A stretch of DNA of 35,092 nucleotides, taken from positions 1 through 35,092 of the forward strand of contig JAIESX010000024.1 in assembly GCA_019745555.1 (NCBI GenBank), written 5' to 3'. The translations under genes were made by a program, and so were the position numbers. The notes below the pieces were generated by a model. That model made no database searches and was not told where the DNA came from. It saw only the letters and a list, made by a program, of their open reading frames with translations. How positions within the stretch are numbered: position 1 is the stretch's first letter; each line of letters opens with the position of its first letter. Source of the stretch: Burkholderiaceae bacterium (GTDB lineage: Bacteria > Pseudomonadota > Gammaproteobacteria > Burkholderiales > Burkholderiaceae_C). Positions 1 to 7,591 of the stretch are shown in pieces.

Positions 1-2196
1 AAGCGCGCGCATCTCTACGACATCAACCCCGTAGGCGTGGGCGCCATGGTGCTGGCCTCCATCCTCTCGGTCACGGCACACCTGGGCCTCTTCGGCCCGC
101 TGGCCCAGGCCTTCTCGGCCGTGATCGCACTGGGCACGGCCTTCATCGCCGCACCGCTGATCGCCTGGGCCACGCGCGGGCGCTATTACATCGCGCGGCA
201 GAGCGAGATGTCGCCGGAAGCCACGGTGAACGAAGGGCCCTACGCGCGCTACGGCGTGCGTCGCTGCGTGATCTGCGAGGGCGAGTACGAAGGACCGGAC
301 ATGGCGCACTGCCCGGCCTACCAGGGCCCCATCTGCTCGCTCTGCTGCACGCTGGATGCGCGCTGTGGTGACCTGTGCAAACCGCAGGCCAGTCTGTCGG
401 CGCAATGGACGGGCATGCTGCAGCGCCTGCTGCCGCGCAGTCTCTGGCCCTATCTGGACTCGGGCCTCGCGCACTTCCTGCTGCTCATGCTGGTCACGGT
501 GCCGCTGCTCGCGGGGGTCTTTGGCCTGTTCTACCAGCAGGAGCTGCAGGGCCTGGTGCAGGCCTACGCCGACAGCGAGCTGCCCGCCTTTGTGCAGGCC
601 GCACTGCGCGGTGGCTTCCTCAAGACCTATCTGGCCCTGCTGCTCATCGCCGGCATGGCGGCCTGGTGGGTGGTGCTGGCGCACAAGAGCCGGGTGGTGG
701 CGCAGGAAGAATCCAACCGCCAGACAGCCCTGCTCATGCGCGAGATCGAGCTGCACCAGCAGACCGACGCCGCCTTGCAGCAGGCCCGCCGCACCGCCGA
801 AGAGGCGCAGCACCAGGCTGAGCAGGCCAACCAGGCCAAGAGTCGTTACATCAGCGCCATCAGCCACGAGCTGCGCACGCCGCTCAACAGCATCCTGGGC
901 TATGCCCAGCTCATGGGCGAAGACCCGCAGGTGCCCGCGCATCGCAAGCACGCGGTGCAGGTGATCCGCCGCGGGGGCGAGCACCTGCTCTCGCTGATCG
1001 AGGGTACGCTGGACCTGGCGCGTATCGAATCCGGCAAGCTCACGCTCGACGTCAAGCCCATGGCCTTTGCCGACGCCGTGCACGAGCTGGCCGCCATGTT
1101 CGAGCTGCAGGCCGCGGCCAAGGGCCTGGCCTTCCGCTTCGCACCCCTGTCCACACTGCCCGAGCGCGTGCGCGCGGACGAGAAGCGCGTGCGCCAGATC
1201 CTCATCAACCTGCTGGGCAATGCCATCAAGTTCACGGCCCAGGGCGAGGTGAGCTTGCAGGTGCGCTACGCGCGCGAGATGGCGCACATCGATATCCGCG
1301 ACACGGGTCCCGGCATGGCTTTGCAGGAGATGGAGCGCCTCTTCGAGCCTTTCGCGCGCACGGCCTCGGCCCAGGGCACGCCCGGCGCGGGCCTGGGCCT
1401 GACCATCGCCAAGATGCTTACCGACCTCATGGGCGGCGAGCTCACGGTGCAGAGCACGCCGGGCCTGGGCTCGGTCTTCCACGTCAAGCTCTTCCTGCCC
1501 GAGGTGCATGCCGCCTTGCCCTCGGCCCGGCCCGCCCTGCCCAGGCCGCCGCGCCGTGGTTATGCCGGTGCGCGCCGCCACGTGCTGGTGGTGGACAACG
1601 AGGAGCCGGACCGCGAGATGCTGAGCCAACTGCTCGTGCCCCTGGGCTTCGTGCTGCGCACCGCCGCCAGCGGCCACGACGCGCTGGACCTGCTGGCCGC
1701 TGGCTACCAGCCGGACGCCGTTTTCATGGACCTGGCCATGCCCGGCATCGACGGCTGGGAAACCATCCGTCGTCTGCGGCGCATGAAGGGCCTGGCCCAG
1801 CTGCCCGTGGCTGTGGTCTCGGCCAACGCCTTCGACAAAGGACTGGAGAACGACGCGGGCATCACCCCGGCCGACTTCATCACCAAGCCCATACGCCACA
1901 GCGAGCTGCTCGACTGGCTGGAGCAGCGCCTGCAGCTGCAGTGGACGGAACGTGTTGCACCCACTCCGGAGCCGGTGGCGCCGGCGCCCGTGCTGCCGCC
2001 TGCGGCCGAACGCCAGGCCGAACTGCGTGAGCTGGCCAGCCTGGGCTACTACCGCGGCATCGTGCGCCTGCTGGACGAGATCGAGGCGCAGAACCCGGCC
2101 CACCACAGCTGGGTGGAGCAGGTGCGTACACTCACACGCGCCTACCGCTTCGACGCCATCCTGGCGCTGATCGAACCGAGTTCGCAGAAGACATGA
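1..2196 (+). CDS. Membrane hybrid sensor histidine kinase/response regulator, 5' partial
   Basis: The frame is open from base 1, before the first ATG at 37, so the start lies outside the window. Residues are numbered from that ATG. Residues 1-50 are hydrophobic and read like the last membrane segments of a transporter; an NCS1 permease-like N-terminus is possible but weakly supported. Eight cysteines lie between 77 and 114 (CVIC, CSLCC and CGDLC motifs). Two further membrane segments lie near 140-165 and 195-215, followed by a coiled coil. HisKA has the phospho-acceptor His277 in ISHELRTPLN. The HATPase domain has N, G1 (DTGPGM) and G2 (GAGLGL) boxes. A receiver domain at about 518-640 has Asp565 and the ITKPI lysine, followed by a short helical tail. 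The protein should autophosphorylate and relay phosphate to its own receiver and then perhaps to the regulator encoded next. Its stop overlaps the next start (ATGA). The family is certain; the ligand is unknown. Confidence 0.9.
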   Translation, partial: KRAHLYDINPVGVGAMVLASILSVTAHLGLFGPLAQAFSAVIALGTAFIAAPLIAWATRGRYYIARQSEMSPEATVNEGPYARYGVRRCVICEGEYEGPDMAHCPAYQGPICSLCCTLDARCGDLCKPQASLSAQWTGMLQRLLPRSLWPYLDSGLAHFLLLMLVTVPLLAGVFGLFYQQELQGLVQAYADSELPAFVQAALRGGFLKTYLALLLIAGMAAWWVVLAHKSRVVAQEESNRQTALLMREIELHQQTDAALQQARRTAEEAQHQAEQANQAKSRYISAISHELRTPLNSILGYAQLMGEDPQVPAHRKHAVQVIRRGGEHLLSLIEGTLDLARIESGKLTLDVKPMAFADAVHELAAMFELQAAAKGLAFRFAPLSTLPERVRADEKRVRQILINLLGNAIKFTAQGEVSLQVRYAREMAHIDIRDTGPGMALQEMERLFEPFARTASAQGTPGAGLGLTIAKMLTDLMGGELTVQSTPGLGSVFHVKLFLPEVHAALPSARPALPRPPRRGYAGARRHVLVVDNEEPDREMLSQLLVPLGFVLRTAASGHDALDLLAAGYQPDAVFMDLAMPGIDGWETIRRLRRMKGLAQLPVAVVSANAFDKGLENDAGITPADFITKPIRHSELLDWLEQRLQLQWTERVAPTPEPVAPAPVLPPAAERQAELRELASLGYYRGIVRLLDEIEAQNPAHHSWVEQVRTLTRAYRFDAILALIEPSSQKT

Positions 2197-3194
2197 ACGA
2201 CACCCTGGACCAGGCCCTCAACCGCGCGCACAGCGACGTGGTGCTTATCGTCGACGACGTGCCCGACAACCTCTCGCTGCTGCATGACGCGCTGGACGAG
2301 TCGGGTTGCACGGTGCTCGTGGCGCTGGACGGCGCCTCGGCCCTGCAGCGCGCCGCGCAGGCCCGGCCCGACATCGTGCTGCTCGACGCCATGATGCCCG
2401 GCATGGACGGCTTCGAGGTCGCGCGGCGTCTGAAGGCCGACGCGGCTACAGCGCACATTCCGATCATCTTCATGACGGGCCTGACCGAGACCGAGCACCT
2501 GGTGGCCGCGCTGGAAGCCGGTGGCACCGACTACGTGACCAAACCCATCAAGCCCAAGGAGGTGCTGGCCCGCATGCAGGTGCACCTGCAGGCCGCGCGG
2601 GAACGCCGCCAGGCGCGCAACGCACTCGACGCCTTTGGCTACGCCAGCCTCACCGTGCGTGCCAGCGACGGCCGGCTCATGTGGCAGACCCCGCTGGCGC
2701 GCGAGCTGCTCCAGCGCTATTACGGCAGCACCGGCCCGGTTCTGCCCGAGCCCGTGCTGGCCTGGCTGCACCGCAGCGTGGCGCATCTGGAGGCCGTGCG
2801 TGCACGCGGCGAGACCCTGGCCGAACCCCCGCGCCTGTCGGTGGAGCAGGGCGCCAAACGCCTGACCTTCCGCCTGCACCAGCGCAACGACGACGGCTTC
2901 GTGTCCGACACCGGCGGCGACTGGCTGCTCATCATGCAGGAGGCCTCGGACGAGTCCGTCATCGAAGCCATCTCCCTGAGCTTCCGCCTTACGGCCAAGG
3001 AAGCCGAGGTGCTCTACTGGGTCATCAAGGGCAAGATCAACCGCGACATCGGCGACATCCTGGGCAGCAGCCCCATGACGGTGAAGAAGCACCTGGAGCG
3101 CGTCTACGCCAAGCTGGGGGTGGAAACGCGCACGGCGGCCGCGGCGCTGGCCCTGGGGCGGATACGACAGCTGCATCCGCAGTTCGAGGGCTGA
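2193..3194 (+). CDS. LuxR-type DNA-binding response regulator
   Basis: This 333-residue protein has an N-terminal receiver domain (about 15-130). The acidic pair is D21/D22, the phospho-acceptor is Asp65 in LLDAMMPG, and the conserved lysine is Lys117 in VTKPI. A middle region of about 130 residues has no domain I recognise. A LuxR/FixJ helix-turn-helix occupies about 265-325 (LTAKEAEVLYWV, then MTVKKHLERVYAKLGV). It overlaps the histidine kinase gene by four bases, so the two are almost certainly a translationally coupled two-component pair. The middle region is longer than the short linker of NarL/FixJ proteins and may bind a signal or partner. A 16-bp near-palindrome found upstream of urtA and of the TonB receptor gene is a candidate binding site; that link is inference. 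Confidence 0.93.
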   Translation: MNDTLDQALNRAHSDVVLIVDDVPDNLSLLHDALDESGCTVLVALDGASALQRAAQARPDIVLLDAMMPGMDGFEVARRLKADAATAHIPIIFMTGLTETEHLVAALEAGGTDYVTKPIKPKEVLARMQVHLQAARERRQARNALDAFGYASLTVRASDGRLMWQTPLARELLQRYYGSTGPVLPEPVLAWLHRSVAHLEAVRARGETLAEPPRLSVEQGAKRLTFRLHQRNDDGFVSDTGGDWLLIMQEASDESVIEAISLSFRLTAKEAEVLYWVIKGKINRDIGDILGSSPMTVKKHLERVYAKLGVETRTAAAALALGRIRQLHPQFEG

Positions 3195-3254
3195 GGACTC
3201 TGTTGTGTGGTGACCCTTTTGGGGGATGGTTTCAAGAGCGTCCTGTCCTCAGAA

Positions 3255-3296
3255 TCAGGTGAGAGTCCTATGCGCGGCAAGTCAGTTTTCACCTGA
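3255..3296. repeat. Inverted repeat, 8-bp arms
   Basis: TCAGGTGA at 3255-3262 is matched by TCACCTGA at 3289-3296, with a 26-bp spacer. It lies in the gap after the response regulator, ahead of the small membrane protein. It could be an operator pair or a weak hairpin. There is no T-tract after it, so it is not a standard terminator. The function is unknown. Confidence 0.4.
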
Positions 3297-3356
3297 CAGT
3301 GAGCCGAAAAAAGACGCTTGGTGGATCTGGCTGCCCGACAGAAAGCGCTGCGTATT

Positions 3357-3566
3357 ATGAAATCGCTTCACGTTCTCGGGATATCGTGTCTTGCCATTGC
3401 GGTGCTGTGCTACGTCGTAGCTGCCGCAACCATTGCAGGTGGTGTCTTCACTTTTTTTGGGTTTGTCTTCGAGTTGATCGCGTTTGGCATAGCCAAACGA
3501 ATCCCAGATGATTCCAAGAAAGAATCTCTGCAACCTTCCATCAAGATTCCCAGAAGTCGACGATGA
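3357..3566 (+). CDS. Small two-helix membrane protein, unknown function
   Basis: A predicted 69-residue protein starts at the ATG at 3357; an upstream in-frame TTG at 3318 is a less likely start. Residues 5-45 are almost entirely hydrophobic (VLGISCLAIAVLCYV, then GGVFTFFGFVFELIAFGI), giving two membrane segments joined by a Gly-rich turn. A basic, soluble tail follows (KRIPDDSKKES onward). The stop overlaps the next gene's start as ATGA, which argues for real translation. By my count, bases 3481-3540 are 27/60 G+C, far below the neighbours, so the segment may have been acquired. I recognise no family. An 8-bp perfect stem with a 3-base loop sits inside the gene at 3481-3499. The ribosome site is weak. 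Confidence 0.5.
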   Translation: MKSLHVLGISCLAIAVLCYVVAAATIAGGVFTFFGFVFELIAFGIAKRIPDDSKKESLQPSIKIPRSRR

Positions 3567-4120
3567 CAACCCAGTACTACACCGCCACCAGCCTCGACGG
3601 CTACATCGCCACCGAAGACAACTCGCTCGACTGGCTGTTCCCCCTGGGCGACGTCAACGACACGAGCTACCCGAGCTTCATCACCGAAGTCGGCGCTCTG
3701 GCCATGGGCTCGTCCACCTACGAATGGATGCTGGCCCATGCCGAAGTCGTGCAGAAAGAGACGGGCTCCCCCTGGCCCTACACGCAGCCGGCCTGGATCT
3801 TCTCCAGCCGCAAGCTGCCGGCCATCCCCGGCGCCAAGCTGCATTTCGTGCAGGGTGATGTACGGCCCGTGCATGCGGCCATGCTCAAGGCTGCAGGCGG
3901 CAAGAACCTCTGGGTGGTGGGTGGCGGTGATCTGGCAGGGCAGTTCTATGACGCCGGCCTGCTCGACGAGATGATCGTCCAGGTGGCTTCCGTCACGCTG
4001 GGCCAAGGCAAGCCCCTGTTCCCACGGCGATTCACGAACCCGCCGCTTAAGCTCGAATCCGTGCGCCAGGTCGGCACCGGCTTTGCCGAGCTGCGCTACA
4101 CGGTGCCGAAGGTGACCTGA
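3563..4120 (+). CDS. RibD C-terminal/dihydrofolate reductase-like oxidoreductase
   Basis: This 185-residue protein has the fold signature of the RibD_C/DHFR-like family (YyaP/YwjB type). It begins with a beta strand and SLDGYIA, followed by an acidic segment with DWLF. ALAMGSSTYEWM lies near residue 55. A nucleotide-binding segment, LWVVGGGDLAGQFYDAGLLDEM, lies near 115-137, and LGQGKPLFP near 150. Members are presumed NAD(P)H-dependent reductases of pterin- or pyrimidine-like compounds, but most lack an assigned substrate. It is cytoplasmic and full length for the family. It is coupled by a four-base overlap to the small membrane protein upstream. The gene returns to the high G+C typical of the region. 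Confidence 0.85.
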   Translation: MTTQYYTATSLDGYIATEDNSLDWLFPLGDVNDTSYPSFITEVGALAMGSSTYEWMLAHAEVVQKETGSPWPYTQPAWIFSSRKLPAIPGAKLHFVQGDVRPVHAAMLKAAGGKNLWVVGGGDLAGQFYDAGLLDEMIVQVASVTLGQGKPLFPRRFTNPPLKLESVRQVGTGFAELRYTVPKVT

Positions 4121-4162
4121 GGGAGGGCGCGGTGACTTGCGGCCGAGGCACAATGTTCCGGT

Positions 4163-5656
4163 ATGCACCACCTTCCCGTCCCCATCCCGCCCCAGCCCTT
4201 CGATGACGCCGCGGCCGCGCTGGCCCAGGTGCGGCGCATCTATGACAGCAGCATCGCCCATCTGCGCGAGGGCATGCAACGTTTCGTCGCCGGCGACGAC
4301 AGTGCCGGGCCGGTGCGGGCTTTCTACCCACTGGTGCGGGTGCGCACCTCCACCGTGCTGCGCCAGCCGGCGGGCGTGCAGGAGCGGCTGAGCTACGGCT
4401 TCGTAGCCGGGCCGGGTGTCTACGAGACCACGCTCACGCGGCCCGATCTGTTTGCCAACTACTACCTGGACCAGTTCCGCCTGCTGCTGCTCAACCACGG
4501 CGGGCAGATCGAGGTGTCGACCAGCAAGCAGCCCATTCCCGTGCATTTTTCCTTTGCCGAGGGCGACCACATCGAGGGCACGCTGAGCACCGAGCGCCGC
4601 CAGCAGATGCGCGACTGGTTCGATCTGCCGGACCTCACGGCCATGGACGACGGCATCGCCAACGGCACCTACGAGCCAGCGCCGGGCCAGCCCTGGCCGC
4701 TGTCGCTGTTCACCGCGCCGCGCATGGACTATTCGCTGCACCGCCTGCGCCACTACACGGGCACGCTGCCCGAACACTTCCAGAACTTCGTGCTGTTCAC
4801 GAACTACCAGTTCTACATCGACGAGTTCATCCGCCTGGGGCGCGAGCTCATGGCCGACCCCAAAAGCGAGTACGTGGCCTTCGTCGAACCCGGCAATGTG
4901 CTGACGCGCCGTGTGGGCGAACCGGCGCGGCCCGAGGATGCTCATGGCAAGGCGCCGCCGCGCCTGCCGCAGATGCCGGCCTACCACCTGGTGCGGCCGG
5001 ACGGCAACGGCATCACCATGGTCAACATCGGGGTCGGCCCGGCCAACGCCAAGAACATCACCGACCACGTGGCCGTGCTGCGCCCGCACGCCTGGCTCAT
5101 GCTGGGCCACTGCGCGGGCCTGCGCAACGGCCAGCAACTCGGCGACTACGTACTGGCCCACGCCTATGTGCGCGAAGACCATGTGCTCGACGAGGAGCTG
5201 CCGCTGTGGGTGCCCATCCCGGCGCTGGCCGAGATCCAGCTCGCGCTGGAGCAGGCCGTGGCCGATGTGACCGCGCTGCGCGGGCCGGAGCTCAAGCGCA
5301 TCCTGCGCACGGGCACCGTGGCCACCACCGACAACCGCAACTGGGAGCTGCTGCCGCAGAACACGCCGCAGCGCCGCTTCAGCCAGAGCCGCGCGGTGGC
5401 GCTGGACATGGAGAGCGCCACCATCGCCGCCAACGGCTTCCGCTTCCGCGTGCCCTACGGCACCCTGCTGTGCGTGAGCGACAAGCCCTTGCACGGCGAG
5501 ATCAAGCTGCCGGGCATGGCCAACCACTTCTACCGCGAACGCGTGGACCAGCACCTGCGCATCGGCATGCGCGCGCTGGAGCTGCTGCGCGAGAGCGGCA
5601 TCAACCAGCTGCACAGCCGCAAGCTGAGGAGCTTTGCGGAAGTGGCGTTTCAATAA
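4163..5656 (+). CDS. amn: AMP nucleosidase
   Basis: This 497-residue protein is close in length to E. coli Amn (484). The enzyme cleaves AMP to adenine and ribose 5-phosphate in the cytoplasm, feeding purine salvage and limiting AMP build-up. The N-terminal Amn-specific domain covers about 1-170. The nucleoside phosphorylase-like catalytic domain follows, with NIGVGPANAKNITDHVAVLRP, then MLGHCAGLRNGQQLGDYVLA, and VALDMESATIAANGFRFRVP, whose DMESA-type motif carries the acidic and Met/Glu residues of purine phosphorylases. The ATG at 4163 matches the expected N-terminus, although its ribosome site is poor. The neighbours are not purine genes, but ureide nitrogen can arise from purines, so co-location with the next operon may not be chance. 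Confidence 0.95.
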   Translation: MHHLPVPIPPQPFDDAAAALAQVRRIYDSSIAHLREGMQRFVAGDDSAGPVRAFYPLVRVRTSTVLRQPAGVQERLSYGFVAGPGVYETTLTRPDLFANYYLDQFRLLLLNHGGQIEVSTSKQPIPVHFSFAEGDHIEGTLSTERRQQMRDWFDLPDLTAMDDGIANGTYEPAPGQPWPLSLFTAPRMDYSLHRLRHYTGTLPEHFQNFVLFTNYQFYIDEFIRLGRELMADPKSEYVAFVEPGNVLTRRVGEPARPEDAHGKAPPRLPQMPAYHLVRPDGNGITMVNIGVGPANAKNITDHVAVLRPHAWLMLGHCAGLRNGQQLGDYVLAHAYVREDHVLDEELPLWVPIPALAEIQLALEQAVADVTALRGPELKRILRTGTVATTDNRNWELLPQNTPQRRFSQSRAVALDMESATIAANGFRFRVPYGTLLCVSDKPLHGEIKLPGMANHFYRERVDQHLRIGMRALELLRESGINQLHSRKLRSFAEVAFQ

Positions 5657-5671
5657 GCTCACCAGTGCGCT

Positions 5672-5683
5672 GCGTGTACACGC
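5672..5683. promoter_or_regulatory. GCGTGTACACGC perfect 12-bp palindrome
   Basis: This perfect dyad is centred on GTAC in the gap between amn and atzF, roughly 130 bp upstream of the start point predicted from the sigma-54 promoter. That distance suits an enhancer or operator, but the protein that binds is unknown. It shares its GTAC core with the other elements of this gap. Confidence 0.45.
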
Positions 5684-5733
5684 GGCACGTCGCGTCATAT
5701 TGACGCCATTCGTATGAGAGCCTGTTCGGTCCT

Positions 5734-5768
5734 CTTGTACTTTTTTCCGTACAAGACGAACGGTACAA
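5734..5768. promoter_or_regulatory. Phased TTGTAC/GTACAA half-sites
   Basis: CTTGTAC at 5734-5740 and GTACAAG at 5749-5755 form a perfect 7-bp inverted repeat around an 8-bp spacer. A third copy, GTACAA, lies at 5763-5768. The GTACAA-type hexamers begin at 5735, 5749 and 5763, exactly 14 bp apart. Such phasing suggests cooperative binding by a dimeric regulator. The FCD-type GntR protein encoded at the end of the operon is the natural candidate, since that family uses short AT-centred GT/AC dyads. This is inference. Confidence 0.5.
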
Positions 5769-5782
5769 CCATTGCCGTCCTT

Positions 5783-5798
5783 TGGCACGCATGTTGCA
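5783..5798 (+). promoter_or_regulatory. Sigma-54 (RpoN) -24/-12 promoter of the atzF operon
   Basis: TGGCACG at 5783-5789, a 4-base spacer and TTGCA at 5794-5798 match the TGGCACG-N4-TTGCA consensus at every fixed base, with the invariant GG and GC 12 bp apart. Transcription would begin near 5809, about 23 bases before the ATG at 5832. Sigma-54 promoters of nitrogen genes are normally driven by NtrC-type enhancer proteins. The predicted start falls inside the TGTATACA dyad at 5807-5814, so a repressor bound there could block the promoter. Confidence 0.85.
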
Positions 5799-5806
5799 TG
5801 TGTTCA

Positions 5807-5814
5807 TGTATACA
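5807..5814. promoter_or_regulatory. TGTATACA dyad at the predicted start point
   Basis: This perfect 8-bp palindrome overlaps the start point predicted from the sigma-54 promoter. TGTATACA-like dyads are typical operators of FadR/VanR-class GntR regulators, and such a regulator is encoded at 11910-12632. The binding is inferred, not shown. Confidence 0.5.
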
Positions 5815-5831
5815 AGATCACATGCAGCAAC

Positions 5832-7550
5832 ATGGTGCACCTCACAGCCTCAGCCCGTCCTGCCGCCACGACACCGAGCGCCGACGGCGCGCGTGCCTGG
5901 ATCTCGCGTTATGAGCCGCCCCTGCAGGGCGCGGCCGCCGGACCGCTGGCGGGTCTGCGCTTTGCGGTCAAGGACAACATCGACGCGGCGGGCCTGCGCA
6001 CCACGGCCGCTTGCGAGGCCTTTGCCTACAAGCCGGCGGCACATGCCACGGTGGTGCACAAGCTGCTCAGTGCCGGTGCATCGCTGCTGGGCAAGACCAA
6101 CCTCGATCAGTTCGCCTGCGGCCTGAACGGCACGCGCTCGCCCTGGGGCGCGGTGCCCAATGCTTTCGATCCCTCTTATGTATCGGGCGGCTCCAGCTCC
6201 GGCTCTGCCCATGTGGTGGCCACGGGGCAGGTGGACTTCGCGCTGGGCACGGACACGGCCGGTTCGGGTCGCGTGCCCGCAGGCCTGAACAACATCGTCG
6301 GGCTCAAGCCTTCGCGGGGGCTGATCAGTGCGCGCGGCGTGCTGCCGGCGGCGCAGAGCGTGGACTGCGTCTCCATCTTCGCGCGCACCGTGGGCCTGGC
6401 GGCGCGCGTGCTGGAAGCGGCGCGCGGCTACGACGCGCAGGACCCGTTTTCACGCGAGCTGGTGCTGGCCACGCAGCCGCTCCCGACAGCGTTCCGTTAC
6501 GGCGTGCCCGACAAGCTGGAGTTCTTTGGCGACGCCCAGGCCGAAGCGGCCTACGGGCAGGCGCGCGCGCAGCTGCGTGCGCTCGGCGGGGTGGAGGTGG
6601 TCATCGACTTCGAGCCTTTCGCCGAGGCCGCAGCCCTGCTCTATGAGAGTGCACTGGTGGCCGAGCGTTACGTGGCCATCCGCGAATTTTTCGACGCGCA
6701 CGAAGGCGAGGTCATGGAGCCGGTGCGCAGCATCATCGGCAAGGGCCGGGCCTACAGCGCGGCCGATCTCTATGCGGCCCAGCTGCAGCTGCGTGTGCTG
6801 GGACAGCGTGCGGCCGCCGTCTGGCAGCAGATGGATGTGCTGTGCGTGCCCACGGCGCCCACGCACTACACCATCGCCCAGATGCAGGCCGACCCGGTGG
6901 TGCTCAACCGCAACCTCGGGGCCTACACCAACTTCGTCAACCTGCTGGACTACGCGGCCCTGTCCGTGCCCAGCAGCATCCGGCCGGACGGTCTGCCCTT
7001 CGGTATCACGCTGATCGGCCCGGCCGGCAGCGACTGGCAGCTGGCCGAGCTGGGCCAGCGCTACCACCACGCCACGGGTCTGACCCAGGGCGCCACCGGC
7101 GAGCCGCTGCCCGCACCGCGCGCCATCCCCGGCATGGCGCCTGCCGCCACGGTGCGCGTGGCCGTGGTCGGTGCGCACCTCACGGGCATGCCGCTCAACC
7201 CGCAACTGACCGAACGGGGTGCGCAGCTGCTGGCACGCACCACCACGGCGCCGCACTACCGGCTTTACGCCTTGCCCGGCACCGTGCCGCCCAAGCCCGG
7301 GCTGCAGCGCGTGGCCGAGGGGCAGGGCGCGCTCATCGTGGTCGAGATCTGGGAGATGCCGCTCGAACACTACGGCTCTTTCGTCGCGGCCGTGCCCGCG
7401 CCGCTGTCCATCGGCACGCTGATGCTGGAAGACGGCAGCAGCGTGCAGGGCTTTCTCTGCGAAGCACTGGCCCTGGCCGGTGCGCAGGACATCACGGCCT
7501 ACGGCGGCTGGCGCGCCTATCTCGATGCGCAGCGCAGCAAGCAGGCATGA
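5832..7550 (+). CDS. atzF: Allophanate hydrolase (AtzF type)
   Basis: The predicted protein has 572 residues from the ATG at 5832. A TTG 60 bases earlier is in frame but lies upstream of the sigma-54 promoter, so it is rejected as the start. The enzyme hydrolyses allophanate to CO2 and ammonia in the cytoplasm. The amidase-signature domain has the full catalytic triad: Lys47 (FAVKDNI), cis-Ser121 (SGGSSSGS) and nucleophile Ser145 (TDTAGSGRVP). The Ser-Ser spacing of 24 matches the family. The C-terminal allophanate hydrolase domain is present from about residue 435 (VRVAVVGAHLTGMPLNPQL) to the end. No urea carboxylase is fused or adjacent, so the source of allophanate is probably the AtzE-like step downstream. 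It is the first gene of the operon. Confidence 0.93.
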   Translation: MVHLTASARPAATTPSADGARAWISRYEPPLQGAAAGPLAGLRFAVKDNIDAAGLRTTAACEAFAYKPAAHATVVHKLLSAGASLLGKTNLDQFACGLNGTRSPWGAVPNAFDPSYVSGGSSSGSAHVVATGQVDFALGTDTAGSGRVPAGLNNIVGLKPSRGLISARGVLPAAQSVDCVSIFARTVGLAARVLEAARGYDAQDPFSRELVLATQPLPTAFRYGVPDKLEFFGDAQAEAAYGQARAQLRALGGVEVVIDFEPFAEAAALLYESALVAERYVAIREFFDAHEGEVMEPVRSIIGKGRAYSAADLYAAQLQLRVLGQRAAAVWQQMDVLCVPTAPTHYTIAQMQADPVVLNRNLGAYTNFVNLLDYAALSVPSSIRPDGLPFGITLIGPAGSDWQLAELGQRYHHATGLTQGATGEPLPAPRAIPGMAPAATVRVAVVGAHLTGMPLNPQLTERGAQLLARTTTAPHYRLYALPGTVPPKPGLQRVAEGQGALIVVEIWEMPLEHYGSFVAAVPAPLSIGTLMLEDGSSVQGFLCEALALAGAQDITAYGGWRAYLDAQRSKQA

Positions 7551-7591
7551 ACCATGCATATCTTTTGTCAACCACTCTGCAGGAGCCTTCC

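Noticed and set aside
3410..5788. 792-residue open frame antisense to the RibD_C and amn genes
   Set aside because: It has repetitive His/Gln/Arg/Val-rich composition and no domain, and it lies opposite well-supported genes. It is a typical high-G+C shadow.
5772..5831. Upstream TTG start extending allophanate hydrolase by 20 residues
   Set aside because: It lies upstream of the predicted sigma-54 promoter, and the extension does not resemble the family N-terminus.
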